A stretch of 16,472 nt of DNA, from NCBI GenBank assembly GCA_037447655.1, contig JBBHKE010000595.1, positions 126,001 through 142,472 of the forward strand, in the 5' to 3' direction. The notes beneath the pieces were generated by a model that was not told the DNA's origin, ran no database searches, and was given only the letters and a program-made list of their open reading frames with translations. The position numbers and the translations under genes were made by a program. Origin of the DNA: Zygnema cylindricum. Lineage: Eukaryota; Streptophyta; Zygnematophyceae; Zygnematales; Zygnemataceae. Below are positions 1-8,660 of this stretch, piece after piece (the stretch's first letter is position 1; each line of letters opens with the position of its first letter).

Positions 1-865
1 TGGAATAAAATGCATGAGATGTTCCCGTTCTGTGGCAGTAGGCTCCTCTAACTCTCCAGTGACATTATTCCGGAGCATGCCTGGACCGTTATGAGAGTAT
101 GCATGGGAATTAGGGTAAGACACTAAAGTAGGAAGCACCTTGAGGGGCTGGCCAGGAACATTAATGTTGTAATTCGGAGGGTAGTCAGATTGGACACAAG
201 ATTGGACTTGGTGGAAGGGAAGCAAAGCGGTCGTAATGTCTATAGTCGGAGGTCGTACCGACAAATTAGCCTCACGAAGACGACCAACATCGATTAGGTT
301 CGTCCATTTGGAGCGAACCCGATGTGCCAAGGACCCATGCCGAGCGGCATCAATAATTAGCGGGGGTCCGATAAGATGTTCTATGCGCTTATAGTCAGCC
401 AGAACTGTTGGCCGAGGATCATTATAAGCGGCGACGTTCTCTAAAATGTATCCGACAGGCTTGGCCATGGTTTGAAGAAAATGAAGGACCCTCAAAAGCT
501 CAAAAAACAATTTGGTACGGGGATCCGCCAAACCAAGACCTTTGCCGGCCCGAGACATGCCTTGACACTCCCACCCTCCGAAAACAAGATCTATCGGTTC
601 GACATCCCGGAGATGATGATTACTAAGGATGCGGATGTCTTGTGGAAGAGCAGTGTGCATGTGTAGAAAGGCTGACTTTGGAAACAAGTGTGGATACCGT
701 GAATGCAGGAGATTACAGTGGTGCAATTGTGCTTTCCTAGCTAATGCATCAATTTCTACTGCATAGTAGTGACGGATGAGGAGACCATTCCGTAAACATG
801 ACAATAGTGAAGTGCCGATCCCAGCGAATAGATCTAATATAACGACCCCGTCTGTATGAGGACTC
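1..865 (-). other. DNMT3-like C5-DNA methyltransferase domain inside the polyprotein
   Basis: Seen, in order: motif I DLFAGIGT (834-811, S-adenosylmethionine binding); motif II YYAVEID (768-748, acidic ribose contact); motif IV DLVFGGWECQGMSRAG (591-544) with catalytic Cys at 567-565; LFFELLRVL helix; motif VI ENV (441-433); motif VIII AHRVRSKWTN (327-298); and a motif IX-like EPTATEREHLMHF (45-7). Motif X lies beyond the edge. The spacing, the LFFELLRVL segment and the AHRxRxxWxN motif follow the DNMT3 pattern, not the chromomethylase or MET1/DNMT1 pattern. The role would be de novo cytosine methylation, perhaps of the element's own cDNA or insertion site (inference). One oddity is that the residue before the catalytic Cys is Glu, where nearly all family members have Pro. 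Activity cannot be judged from sequence alone. Confidence 0.9.
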
Positions 866-2679
866 AGCTGTACGGGCTTCCAACTGATTGGGAGGAAACC
901 CGAAGGATCGGTTGCCACTGTAGGTATAGGAGGGATAGGCGTCAATGGAATAGATAATGTGGACTTATAAATACTGTCAAATGTGTGAGAATTAATAAGA
1001 AAACCCGGTTCCGCAAAGAGTTCGGGAAAGGGGGAACTATCCGGTATAATTTCTTCGGCCGAAAGAGAGTGGAAAATTTCCTCCCCAACGGAGTTCCCTA
1101 AAAATGCGGGAAGAGCCGTAGCCGAGTGAGCCATAGTGGGCAAAGGTCGGCGGGCTGAAATGAGAGGGAGGCATATTTTGCGCTCCGGAAAGTGTGTTGG
1201 TCGGTAAGAAAATGTTTGGTCGTGCATGTCCACACCACCGCCAATTCGGAATATAACGTCTTGACCCACCAAACACTCATAGTCGTCACATTTAGTGACT
1301 AATGCTCTAACAGCAATTTCAACGGACTCATTTTCGCTTCCTGTCTCAAACCGAAAGATGAGCGGGTCCTTTGTGATTCCGAGGACCGGCTCCGTGGTCC
1401 CAGCCGAAGTAAGAAGGCGGGTAGTAGTCGCCTGAAGCTTGTCTGCTGTCAGACCAAGCTTGAGCGCAAATCCGGATCCGAGGATCACGGGTTTGGCCCC
1501 GGTGTCCATGAGAGGAAGAGTGGGGTGAACACCGTTCACCGAGAATGATCCCCGTGAGTTATCAAGGAAACTGATATGGGGATCGAGATTACGACGCTCT
1601 TCCGTAGTCACGGGTTGAACCGCCGAGAGACTGCGGTTCAACTGCAGAGCCCTCAAAGCGGCTGCTGCTGCGACCTCATCAACGAGGGGAAGGGCTTTCG
1701 GTACATCCTCCAACATTGCGGAAAGAATACTTAATCGCTCCTTTACCCGATGAGCATCATTAATAGTGCCATCCAATATGGTCAGTGCCTCTGCCGCGAT
1801 GGTATGAACTGTGACCGGTAGGGAAGGCAAAGGCTCTTTTCCAAATGAGAGTGGGACACGAGAATTTTGTAATTTGCCCACTCGGTTATGGTCTGCTGAG
1901 CCCTTTTCAAATGTGGCAACCCGTTGTTGAACGGTGGAATCCCGAAGGGTTCGCCCGGCCAACGACGGCATGTGGACAACGGTCCTAGCCATCCCAGTAA
2001 ACTGGGGTTTCATTTCCGCCATGAAAGCTGCGAATTGCTCTTTCATCATGGCCGCCATTGTGGCTTGAAGCTCGGCCTTTTCTCTCTCTCTACGAGAGAT
2101 CTTAGGGGGAGCTTCCTCTTTCCCGGTCTCTTTAGGTGGAGTGACGGGTTTCGCGGAACGGGCCGGAATTCCGCCGTTCTTTATCTGATTTTGATAGGTG
2201 AAATTAGGGTCCTTGATGTGGCACCGATGGACATAATGTCCCGTTTGGTGACAATGGGTGCAAGTGGCCGCCTTGTCAGGACACATGCGAGCATCGTGCC
2301 CGGTTTTTCCACATCGAAAACACATTCGGTTTCCGGGACTAACGGGTGGAGTTCCCATGGCGGGCGTCTTCTGTGGCCTATTAGGAGGCCATGGGTTTTT
2401 AGGTGGTGGAGGAGATGGATTGACCGGTTCTCTGTGAGGAGGTTTGGAACGCTCATGGGCGTCCCACCACGAGGTCTGCATCTCATACTCTACCGCGTAT
2501 TGAGCCGCTTGCTCAAAGGTGAATTTCAGTCCATACATCTGACTGAGGTGGTTTTGGATAAACATCTTTGATGGACTTGGAAACTGTCCCACAAATTTTT
2601 GGACAGCCTCCGCATCGGACATGAGGTCCGGTAATGCTTCCCGCAGAGTTCCATCCGAGCTCGCAAGGCAGGGGCAGTT
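1..2679 (-). CDS. Gag C-terminus / protease / DNA cytosine methyltransferase polyprotein (partial)
   Basis: One open frame of 893 codons, checked base by base from 2679 to 1 with no stop; random sequence would give about 40. It begins with the rest of the Gag capsid (FVGQFPSPSKMFIQ region), a proline-rich linker and two CCHC knuckles (2322-2281 and 2262-2221). Next comes a charged helical stretch (about 2103-2000), then an aspartic protease with LPLMDTGAKPVILGSG (1521-1474) and a C-terminal CLVGQDVIF flap region (1275-1249). After a linker of about 120 residues there is a DNMT3-like methyltransferase (about 865-1). The frame runs out of the window without a stop, so RT and integrase probably follow. 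It shares its frame with the second half of Gag, so Gag and Pol look to be one polyprotein. There is no ATG of its own near 2679; translation must come from the Gag start. The frame change at 2650-2680 would break that in this copy unless it is bypassed. Confidence 0.88.
1220..1560 (-). other. Retroviral-type aspartic protease domain
   Basis: The active-site motif D-T-G-A sits at 1506-1495, with hydrophobic residues before it (LPLM) and a following VILGSGFALKLGL strand-helix. About 75 residues later comes CLVGQDVIFRIG, matching the LLGxDxL-type second signature of retrotransposon proteases. It is expected to act as a homodimer and cleave the polyprotein, probably including release of the methyltransferase. 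Both signatures are intact. Confidence 0.88.
2221..2322 (-). other. Two tandem CCHC zinc knuckles of Gag
   Basis: Two copies of C-x2-C-x4-H-x4-C: CFRCGKTGHDARMC (2322-2281) and CTHCHQTGHYVHRC (2262-2221), separated by six residues. All eight metal ligands are intact. In retrotransposons these bind the element RNA for packaging. They are in the same frame as the downstream protease and methyltransferase, which fixes the identity of the polyprotein. Confidence 0.93.
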
Positions 2680-3530
2680 TCACCTGGCCTACGCTCGAAG
2701 TTCATTAACTCTTTGATCTGATCCGGGTTTTGCATCTGGTACTCCTCTTGGAGTATGTCAAACATGACTGAGAGAGGGTCACGTAAGGGAATGGTGCCCC
2801 CCGCTCTAGCCGGGACCGCCGCTCGGGCAGCCACTGCATACTGACGAGGGATTTCGGGGATAGCTGGATAGAACTCATCCCCATTGGCATCTAATACCGC
2901 TGGTCTTGGTGCCTGATATGGGATATCCACTTGGCCTAAGACTTCTGGTAACCCCGCAAAGGGAGTCACGAACTCTGTCATCGCAAACACATCCTCGTAC
3001 TTGCGAGTGTAGAGTGTGAGGGCCGTACCACGAAGGTATCGACCGAGAAGGGGAAAAGCGACACGGAGGTCAAACCTATCCTGATATCTAAATGCTAAAT
3101 CCCTCATTTCCGTATCGTATAACATACGGAAATGCGACAAGGACATGGTGTCCTTTAATCCGGAAAAGCAGAATTGCATCCTTCCCATGGATCCCTCGGA
3201 AGAGGAAGCCATGTCGTAAAGGGAAGGATGGGCCGGTTGTGCCAAAGCTGGGCTGGCAGGGAACCTACGAGTGTGAGGAGTAGGAAAGGTTTCCTCTAGG
3301 AAGTCTTCTTCGGTCCCCTCTAGTTGTGACCTAGATGAAACCGAGGACAGAGATGACGTAGATGTGAGACCAGACCGCACTGACGGCGATCTCCGATCCG
3401 TAATCGGGTCGGATGTGGTCCACAATTCGGGAAAATCCGAAGGATTTATCTGCGGAGGACGATACAGTGTACCTCCTCGGGTGGACCCGGATAAATAATA
3501 AAGGTTATCCAAATCTGTGGGCATAAACAA
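2650..3530 (-). CDS. gag: Retrotransposon Gag, N-terminal and capsid part
   Basis: The structural polyprotein of the element, expected to form the cytoplasmic particle around its RNA. The ATG at 3530 is the first in a frame that stays open for 334 codons. The first 80 or so residues are polar and Ser/Thr/Arg-rich; the rest is helical and capsid-like, with a YLRGTA segment resembling the conserved G-A step of retrotransposon Gag domains. The homologous reading changes frame in the middle of the domain, between about 2680 and 2650: Gag-like helices continue in the minus frame that carries the knuckles and protease. Past about 2655 the original frame gives unrelated residues and stops at 2526. 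A one-base indel is the simplest explanation, because no obvious slippery heptamer is present and the change falls inside a domain, not at its end. Family assignment is by context; residue identity to known Gags is weak. Confidence 0.8.
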
Positions 3531-3720
3531 AGGGGAAAACCCTGACTACAATAATGAAATGTTTGGCACGATCTAATCGAGATGCAACACGTGTCAAACC
3601 AATCCACTCGTCCTATCAACACACTCAGTCACTATCAAGACCCGATGGTCGTATCTAGCAAGAAGCCGGTTTACCAAAACCTCTACCCTGCAAACAGTTG
3701 GCAAGGCCAAAGGGCCAGAT

Positions 3721-3727
3721 TTATAAA
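3721..3727 (-). promoter_or_regulatory. Possible TATA box for the retrotransposon transcript
   Basis: On the minus strand the run reads TTTATAAATC, about 195 bases before the Gag ATG, so transcription would start near 3690. If this is the true element promoter, the LTR must end between here and the Gag start. This conflicts with a longer LTR reaching about 5500, so it is only a candidate. Confidence 0.25.
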
Positions 3728-4022
3728 AACAAGAAAATTGCTATCCAGGCACCCTAGGGTGCAGATCTAAAACAACACAGCCGGGAAAAGATCTACACAG
3801 TGCCACCCACGGCAAGATCTAGCAAGAAATCCCACCCCAGATAGTCACACGAAAATCCAAGGCCACTTAGGGCCAGATAGCATGCAGGGAAAGCCAGAAA
3901 ATGCAAATGCTCAATAAGAAAGGTTCACGATGGAACCCTTCCACACCGATCCCCTACACGAGTGTCCACACTAAATCGGAACGCTCCTGCACCCGCAAGG
4001 CATCGGCTACTTACAGACACCT

Positions 4023-4072
4023 TTAGTGCTCTGGTGAGCACTAAGGGTGAACCGAACTTGTTCGAAACAAGT
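4023..4072. other. Two adjacent perfect hairpins in the retrotransposon leader
   Basis: First stem: TTAGTGCTC (4023-4031) pairs with GAGCACTAA (4036-4044) across a 4-base loop. Second stem: ACTTGTT (4056-4062) pairs with AACAAGT (4066-4072) across a 3-base loop. Both stems are perfect. In a minus-strand transcript they would form consecutive stem-loops upstream of Gag, a position where packaging or dimerisation structures are found in retroelements. That role is inference. Confidence 0.5.
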
Positions 4073-4377
4073 CGGGTTTTGCAGAGCTCCCTGTGATAAA
4101 ATTCGCTCCACGAAATTCCCTCCTAGCAACGTCTCCAAAATAACCCTCCGCAAGACCCGTCCGTACCGTGAAGATGTATGTCGTGGAATGTTAGGGGATC
4201 AATGGGAGAAGAGGAAGAAAGCGTTCGGTGGAAGAAAAATAAACAATAAGACACACAAATACGATAGATAGGGAAAGTGTGTTAGAATAAAGTAAGAGGT
4301 CGCTCAAACTCCAGATATACAGCCAAACTTGTGACCACAATAATCCAAAGCCGGCAGCCAATCCTAATTCCACTTGG

Positions 4378-4587
4378 AAAACCCTAATTCCAAAGCCAAA
4401 CCCTAACTCTAGACGGCCAAGACTCCAAATCTGCAGCAAAAGAATAAAAGGATACCAACATAGGGACTGGAATCAAAAGGAATAAACCCTAAATATGCTG
4501 CAACCCTAATTTTGCAGCCAAAACCCTAATTCTGCCTCCAAACCCTAATTCTGCAGATTAACCCTAATTCTGCAGATTAACCCTAAA
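4378..4587. repeat. Cluster of eight telo-box-like AACCCTAA repeats
   Basis: AACCCTAA occurs starting near 4378, 4398, 4484, 4502, 4521, 4540, 4560 and 4577. The last five or six copies recur every 18-20 bases, several as AACCCTAATTCTGCAG. AAACCCTA is the plant telo-box, found in promoters of growth-related genes and recognised by telomere-repeat-binding (TRB) proteins. Here it lies in the presumed LTR or leader of the retroelement. It is not a telomere, because the units are not contiguous. Confidence 0.7.
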
Positions 4588-5712
4588 TTTGATACAAAAA
4601 TTTAGGTTTAACACTAAAGCCAAGAAATATAGTGGTGACAGAATAAGAGACAAAGATTAAAAGAAAGAAATAGCGGAAACAAAAACAATATGTTTTTTTT
4701 TTTCTTTTTTTTTTTCATAAAATAAAATTTATAAAATTAATTAATTTTGTAATATTTTTATTTCAAAGCAAAACTGAAAACGAAATGTAATTTGGAAAGA
4801 AAATAGAAGAGACCAAGCTATGAATTAAAACTGAAAATGAAAGGTGATATTTTTTTCTTTTATAAAATAAATTTGATATTTTTAATAATTTAATTCAAAT
4901 AAAAGCTTTTGAAATGCGAAGCCTTTTGGACAAGAATACTAAGCCACAAGGTAGCCACTAGGCTCTTGGGTCTTCAACGTATTCTTTACAAGAGTTATCT
5001 CGTACGAAAGCAACGAAGCAAAATAAATAATTCCAACCAAAAACAAGGAAAACTCAAAATTCAGCCAAAATTCACCCGTCCATTCCCAACCGAAAATACA
5101 AACAACACAAAACAAACACCCAAACCGTCTAGCTGTCCGTTGGAAGGGCAGCCGGATCCGGATGCTTCTCCACACGAACTCCAATCCACCACTTCCCAAA
5201 AATGACACAAGTTGGAGGGAAACCTTCCGGACTTGGCTTTGAGCCGCGTGGATTAAAAGCGTGGGCAGAATTACAAAGGAGAATGTACGTAAACTATCTA
5301 GCCTCTACAGCTAGCTAGCAAAAGAAAGGAGGAAACTTGAGCAATCGGTGAGAGAGAGAGCAAGAGAAAGCTCCGCCGCCAAGAGAAAATTCTTGTCCAA
5401 AAGCTAGAAATTCTAAGTCTGAAAATAGACTAAGTATTAGCTACGCTACGCCTACGCAAACCCTAACCTAAGTCTAGGCTAGTTCACATGAAAGAACTAC
5501 TTAGAATGTTGGCCAATAGGCGGCCAACATTGTCTGCCGCACGTTCCACATAATCCACTGTCCGAGGGTAAAAACCCTCCCTAACTACATGTATGCGCGA
5601 ACCTACATGGGTTCGCGACTTAAATAAACATATGAATCGACGCGTCGCCCGGAAATCACGATACGCCTCCAAACGATACTTCACATCGATACTCCCCAAA
5701 TCGCGTGCGTAT

Positions 5713-5810
5713 GCACGAAACGAAACATATCGCACGAAATATATGGTATCGCACGAAATACTTGAAAAATGTGTACCTGCGCACGAAACGACATGGTACC
5801 ACGCACGAAA
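5713..5810. repeat. Five interspersed GCACGAAA repeats
   Basis: GCACGAAA occurs at 5713, 5732, 5751, 5781 and 5803, with spacings of 19, 19, 30 and 22 bases. Several copies are preceded by TATC or CATATC, so they read as the reverse complement of the ATATCGTGC core of the array further right. The two blocks are probably one degenerate satellite in two orientations. Confidence 0.6.
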
Positions 5811-5910
5811 TTAGTATGTGTTCTATTAGACGTGTATGCGAATAGCGTACACATCAAACATAAATAAATCGCGGTCGCACGTGCGACCGAAAATCATACA
5901 CGCACGCTAA

Positions 5911-6130
5911 AATATCGTGTGTGCGAGAATGATATCGTGCGCGTGTGAATGAAATCACGCGCACGCCGAATATCGCGAACGCGTGCACGATATCGTGCGC
6001 GTGGACACAATATCGCGTGTGCGTGCACCGTATCGTACACGCATGCAGAATATCGCGCGTGTGAGCACAATATTGTGCGTGCGTGCGCGATATCGTGTAC
6101 GCATGCAAAATATTGTGCGCGCATGCGTCC
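5911..6130. repeat. 20-bp-period CpG-rich tandem array (about 11 units)
   Basis: A TATCG/TATTG anchor recurs at 5913, 5933, 5953 (as AATCAC), 5971, 5991, 6011, 6031, 6051, 6071, 6091 and 6111. All steps are exactly 20 bases except one of 18. Between anchors the sequence is made of GTGCGCGTG, CGCGTGTGCG and GCATGC-like alternating purine-pyrimidine runs. Units diverge in bases but keep the period. Open frames read through it on both strands only because 60 bases is a multiple of three; they give repetitive His/Ala/Arg peptides and are not genes. Confidence 0.85.
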
Positions 6131-6310
6131 GATACCATGCGGCATGACAATGAATAGTCTCCTATTATCCTCCCTTATACGTTTAATGATATGAACTGCT
6201 ATGGTCCCTACAATGGTTTGCGATATTTTCATACCCGCTTTCTTGAAGCGGTAAACTCCTCCACCAACTCCGACTTCACTGCTGTCACCCATGGAAATTC
6301 CTTCCCCCCC

Positions 6311-6443
6311 CTACACGACAGTGCCTTTGTCACCACCACACTTCTTCTTCCAAATCCCGCAGACGACAAAGTATGTGTCGTCGCCCGTCTGTTTCTCAAT
6401 GTCGCAAACCGGCCCTTCCACAACCGACTTGCTTTTTGGTACT
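6311..6443 (-). CDS. Candidate terminal exon of an unidentified gene
   Basis: On the minus strand a strong 3' splice site (long T-rich tract, then GTTGCAG at 6450-6444) is followed by a frame with 43 sense codons and a TAG at 6313-6311. The peptide, starting VPKSKSVVEGPVCDIEKQ and ending in a Cys-rich CGIWKKKCGG tail, has normal composition. It requires a phase-1 upstream intron (one base carried over). No matching upstream exon was found: the nearest candidate donor, GTAATT just before 6785 in the pseudogene frame, is in the wrong phase. I do not recognise the product. It may be a stray exon of the pseudogene to the right or a chance frame. Confidence 0.3.
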
Positions 6444-6775
6444 CTGCAACGAAAAGAAAGGAAAAAAAAAAAACAAAAAAACAAAAAAACATGTCAGCCC
6501 TAATTCATATCAAAAAGTTATATATATCATATTAAATTTGGTTCAATGACGACCTGCAGTCGTTGCTAAAGTTAGCAACCATTGTTGGTCGTCGCTCGTT
6601 CAGTTATCTGGAGCCATTTCAAGACTCAGCAATGACAGATTGTCGTGGCTGATTCAGCGACGAGTTGAAGACGTCGCAATGTCAAACATACCACAAGTGA
6701 CAAAAAAAATGTTAAACAAGTAAGTAAGTGGGTGAAACATGGGAAGTGATATAGTGGAGTAAGAGTTAGTAAAAA

Positions 6776-7873
6776 TTACATTCCAATTACCGTTTTTTTT
6801 TTCGACAATGCCAGTGCGAGCCTCATCAATTGCTCTCGATCCACTCTTATTTGTTCTTGTTGAGCCGCTACTTGTTGAGTTAGTGCCGCGACTATTAAAG
6901 ACAAATCCTCTCCTCTCGGAGGTGAAGGTGGCCTAATCGGTGACAAAACCTTTTGTATTTCCCAAAGGCGAGAACGTGGCACTTTGACATTGTGACATTT
7001 TTGCAATATCGTTGTACGAGCATTTCGGAGAGGAAGTACCCCGGGAGTTACTCGACAATATTTTAGGATGTTGTATAGCCGGGGATCCCACGGATGATGA
7101 TGACATAGCAACTTCGGGACTTTCACCTGAAAACCGTCCTCCCCACGAACAACCAACGTTATTTGGGGATCCGCAGGATCAAATTGCCTTATGTGGCCAA
7201 AGGTCGAGCCTCTGTCCTCAAGCGAGATAAACAACCATGTTGGATGTGCGATGACATCGAGGGGGATGTCGAGAATTTGTAGAAAAGGATTCGCTTCCGG
7301 GTTTAGGGGTCGGGGTTCACCATACCTTCAATGTTCCGGCCATTCGGCAACCGGGATATAATGTTCGGGTCAAGGCACGAAACTGTCCATTTCCTCCCCT
7401 CCCGTGGGAGGAAGAAAATACCAATCAGGATGCTCAACTGGGTATAGAGGTTGAGGATGCGGAGGAGCCATTACAATGGCTCTCTCTCTAATCGGTGTGG
7501 GAGGCGCCCCGAACACGTCGTCGTCATCATCAAATTCCTCCTCACGTTGCTTTTCCTCACTATCCGGGGTTTATTCGTCCTCGGTGGTAGGATCATCTTC
7601 GTTTTTCCACACCACGATATCGTTGGGTTCCAAAATTTTGGGTTCGGGCTTGTCTTCCGGCGGTTTTTCACCATTCTCGATGCTCTCGTCGTTATTCTAA
7701 GACGAGGGTACGTATAATTTGTCATTGTCATCTTTCACTTTACGCTTACCCTTTGATATCTCCTTCTTCTTAGCTATCTTTCTCCGTGCTTCAATCCCCA
7801 CACCTTTCTCAACTGTCGCCTCTCCCCCTACTCCTTCCTCCTCCACGGTCTCACAAAACCCTATGATTTTTTT
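6776..7873 (-). pseudogene. Degraded protein gene with four in-frame stops, likely transposon-derived
   Basis: A single minus-strand frame stays coherent for about 366 codons without a frameshift. It is broken by stops at 7699 (TAG), 7573 (TAA), 7372 (TGA) and 7330 (TGA). The predicted product has a Lys/Glu-rich basic-acidic N-terminal part and an acidic run (FDDDDDVFGAPPTP). A Pro-rich centre (APPHPQPLYP) is followed by a folded-looking part (PTWLFISLEDRG, RLYNILKYCRV). The C-terminus is a predicted coiled coil (TQQVAAQQEQIRVDREQLMR). The last intact segment, 7234-6776, would give 152 residues. I recognise no family. The layout resembles accessory or DNA-binding proteins of plant transposons, but that is inference from context. 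The point stops without indels suggest fairly recent decay. Confidence 0.5.
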
Positions 7874-8660
7874 TTATTATCCTTCTTTTTCTACCTTATC
7901 TTCCCCTTACCTCACTCGACCCACCCTCTTCGACCGCCGACCTCCTTTCCCTTTCTTTCCTCTCCCAATTCTATCTTCCCCTCCCTCTCCTCACTCAACA
8001 ACTTGTCTTCCCTAAAACCCCCACCTTTTTCCTTGTCGTGGCCCTCATCAAAAAATATTAATTTTCTTTTTATTTTTTTACATTTTTTCTCTACCTTTTC
8101 TTGTGCCTCACTACCCTCACCCTCTTCTACCGTCGCCTCCTTCTCCCCCCCCGTCTACACCCATTACCGTCTTTCCACCCTCCTCCTCTAATGGAATTTT
8201 TTCTCCCCTGCTCATCTCACTTTCTACAGCCTCCCCTCTCCTCACATCTACCGATTCACCCCTTTCCTCCCTTCCCTCCTCCGGTAAAACCCCATGTTTG
8301 CTACCTCATCCAAATTTATCCCTTCCCTTCCTCCCCCAACCGGTGTCAATCCATCCACCTCTACCTCTTCTCTCACCTCCCTTTTATGCCCCCTCCCCTC
8401 CGCCTGCACCCAACCGATTTGTATAAAAGTGGCCGCCTCCCTTTCTCTCGCTAATTCCTCCGTGGTACCCATTACTCCTATCACGGTTTCCGGGCCATCT
8501 CTTTCCCTCTCTACTCCCTCGGCGATCGCCTTTCCCTTGTGGGGTTTTCTCTCGCCACTCCATTCCTTCGTACCTCTTCCCTTTTTCTCTTGGCCGACGT
8601 CGTAGGTTACGCCGAGGTAATGGAGGGTAGCGAGGACGATACGGCAAAACACTACGCTGT
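7874..8660. other. Strongly strand-asymmetric pyrimidine-rich tract
   Basis: For nearly 800 bases the plus strand is dominated by C and T (CCTCCC, TTCTCC runs). Open frames here on both strands are low-complexity Ser/Pro/Leu or Arg/Glu/Gly products. On the minus strand the segment 8693-8580 (ASASRIGDSVVFCRIVLATL region, ending near TYDVGQ) has more normal composition and could be a remnant exon of the element. It has no ATG in frame, and the GTG at 8652 is not a credible eukaryotic start. I see no gene that I can support. Confidence 0.5.

Larger units (their letters stand above)
1..5500 (-). mobile_element. LTR retrotransposon carrying a DNA methyltransferase (partial, left end cut)
   Basis: Seen: minus-strand Gag, two CCHC knuckles, a DTGA aspartic protease and a C5-methyltransferase domain in the order typical of gag-pol, followed by the window edge. 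Upstream of Gag (3531-~5500) is about 2 kb of non-coding sequence that should contain the primer-binding site and 5' LTR. Known: Ty3/Gypsy-type elements use Gag-PR-RT-RNaseH-INT order, and capture of methyltransferases by retrotransposons has been reported in charophytes and dinoflagellates (de Mendoza and colleagues, 2018, from memory). Inferred: RT, RNaseH and INT lie to the left of base 1. I could not fix LTR ends because only one LTR can be in the window, and no standard initiator-Met primer-binding site is visible. The right boundary of about 5500 is a guess. Ty3/Gypsy membership is likely but rests on layout, since RT is absent. Confidence 0.85.
3531..5500 (-). other. Retrotransposon leader and probable 5' LTR, boundaries unresolved
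   Basis: About 2 kb without credible coding sequence upstream of Gag. On the minus strand it contains a TATAAAT box (about 3721-3727), two adjacent perfect hairpins (4023-4072), a telo-box-like repeat cluster (4378-4587), a very AT-rich stretch (about 4690-4910) and a (GA)n-rich leader-like segment (about 5340-5380). This is what a long LTR plus leader would look like, but no TG...CA termini, target-site duplication or tRNA-complementary primer site could be assigned. Short open frames here (for example 4939-5208 minus) have no recognisable features. Confidence 0.55.

Noticed and set aside
1924-2571. 215-codon plus-strand open frame
   Set aside because: It is antisense to the gag-pol frame, which has zinc knuckles and a continuous protein signature. 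The plus frame has no recognisable features.
2650-2680. Programmed -1 frameshift between gag and pol
   Set aside because: The switch is inside the capsid domain, upstream of the zinc knuckles, and lacks a slippery heptamer; an indel is the simpler explanation.
4378-4587. Interstitial telomere tract
   Set aside because: The AACCCTAA units are separated by unrelated bases and are not in the 7-base tandem of plant telomeres.
4939-5208. 89-codon minus-strand frame
   Set aside because: Hydrophobic and aromatic-rich composition with no motif, in the middle of the presumed LTR or leader; length is within chance.
3531-5500. Exact LTR ends and primer-binding site
   Set aside because: No sequence complementary to the initiator-Met or other common primer tRNAs could be placed next to a TG...CA end, and the second LTR is outside the window.
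5894-6292. Open frames on both strands with repeated His-Ala-Arg peptides
   Set aside because: They are produced by the 20-bp array, whose period gives repeated peptides in any stop-free frame.
7719-8605. Several overlapping Ser/Pro/Leu-rich plus-strand frames of 60-117 codons
   Set aside because: They are a product of the pyrimidine-rich composition, which removes stop codons; the peptides are low complexity and overlap in several frames.
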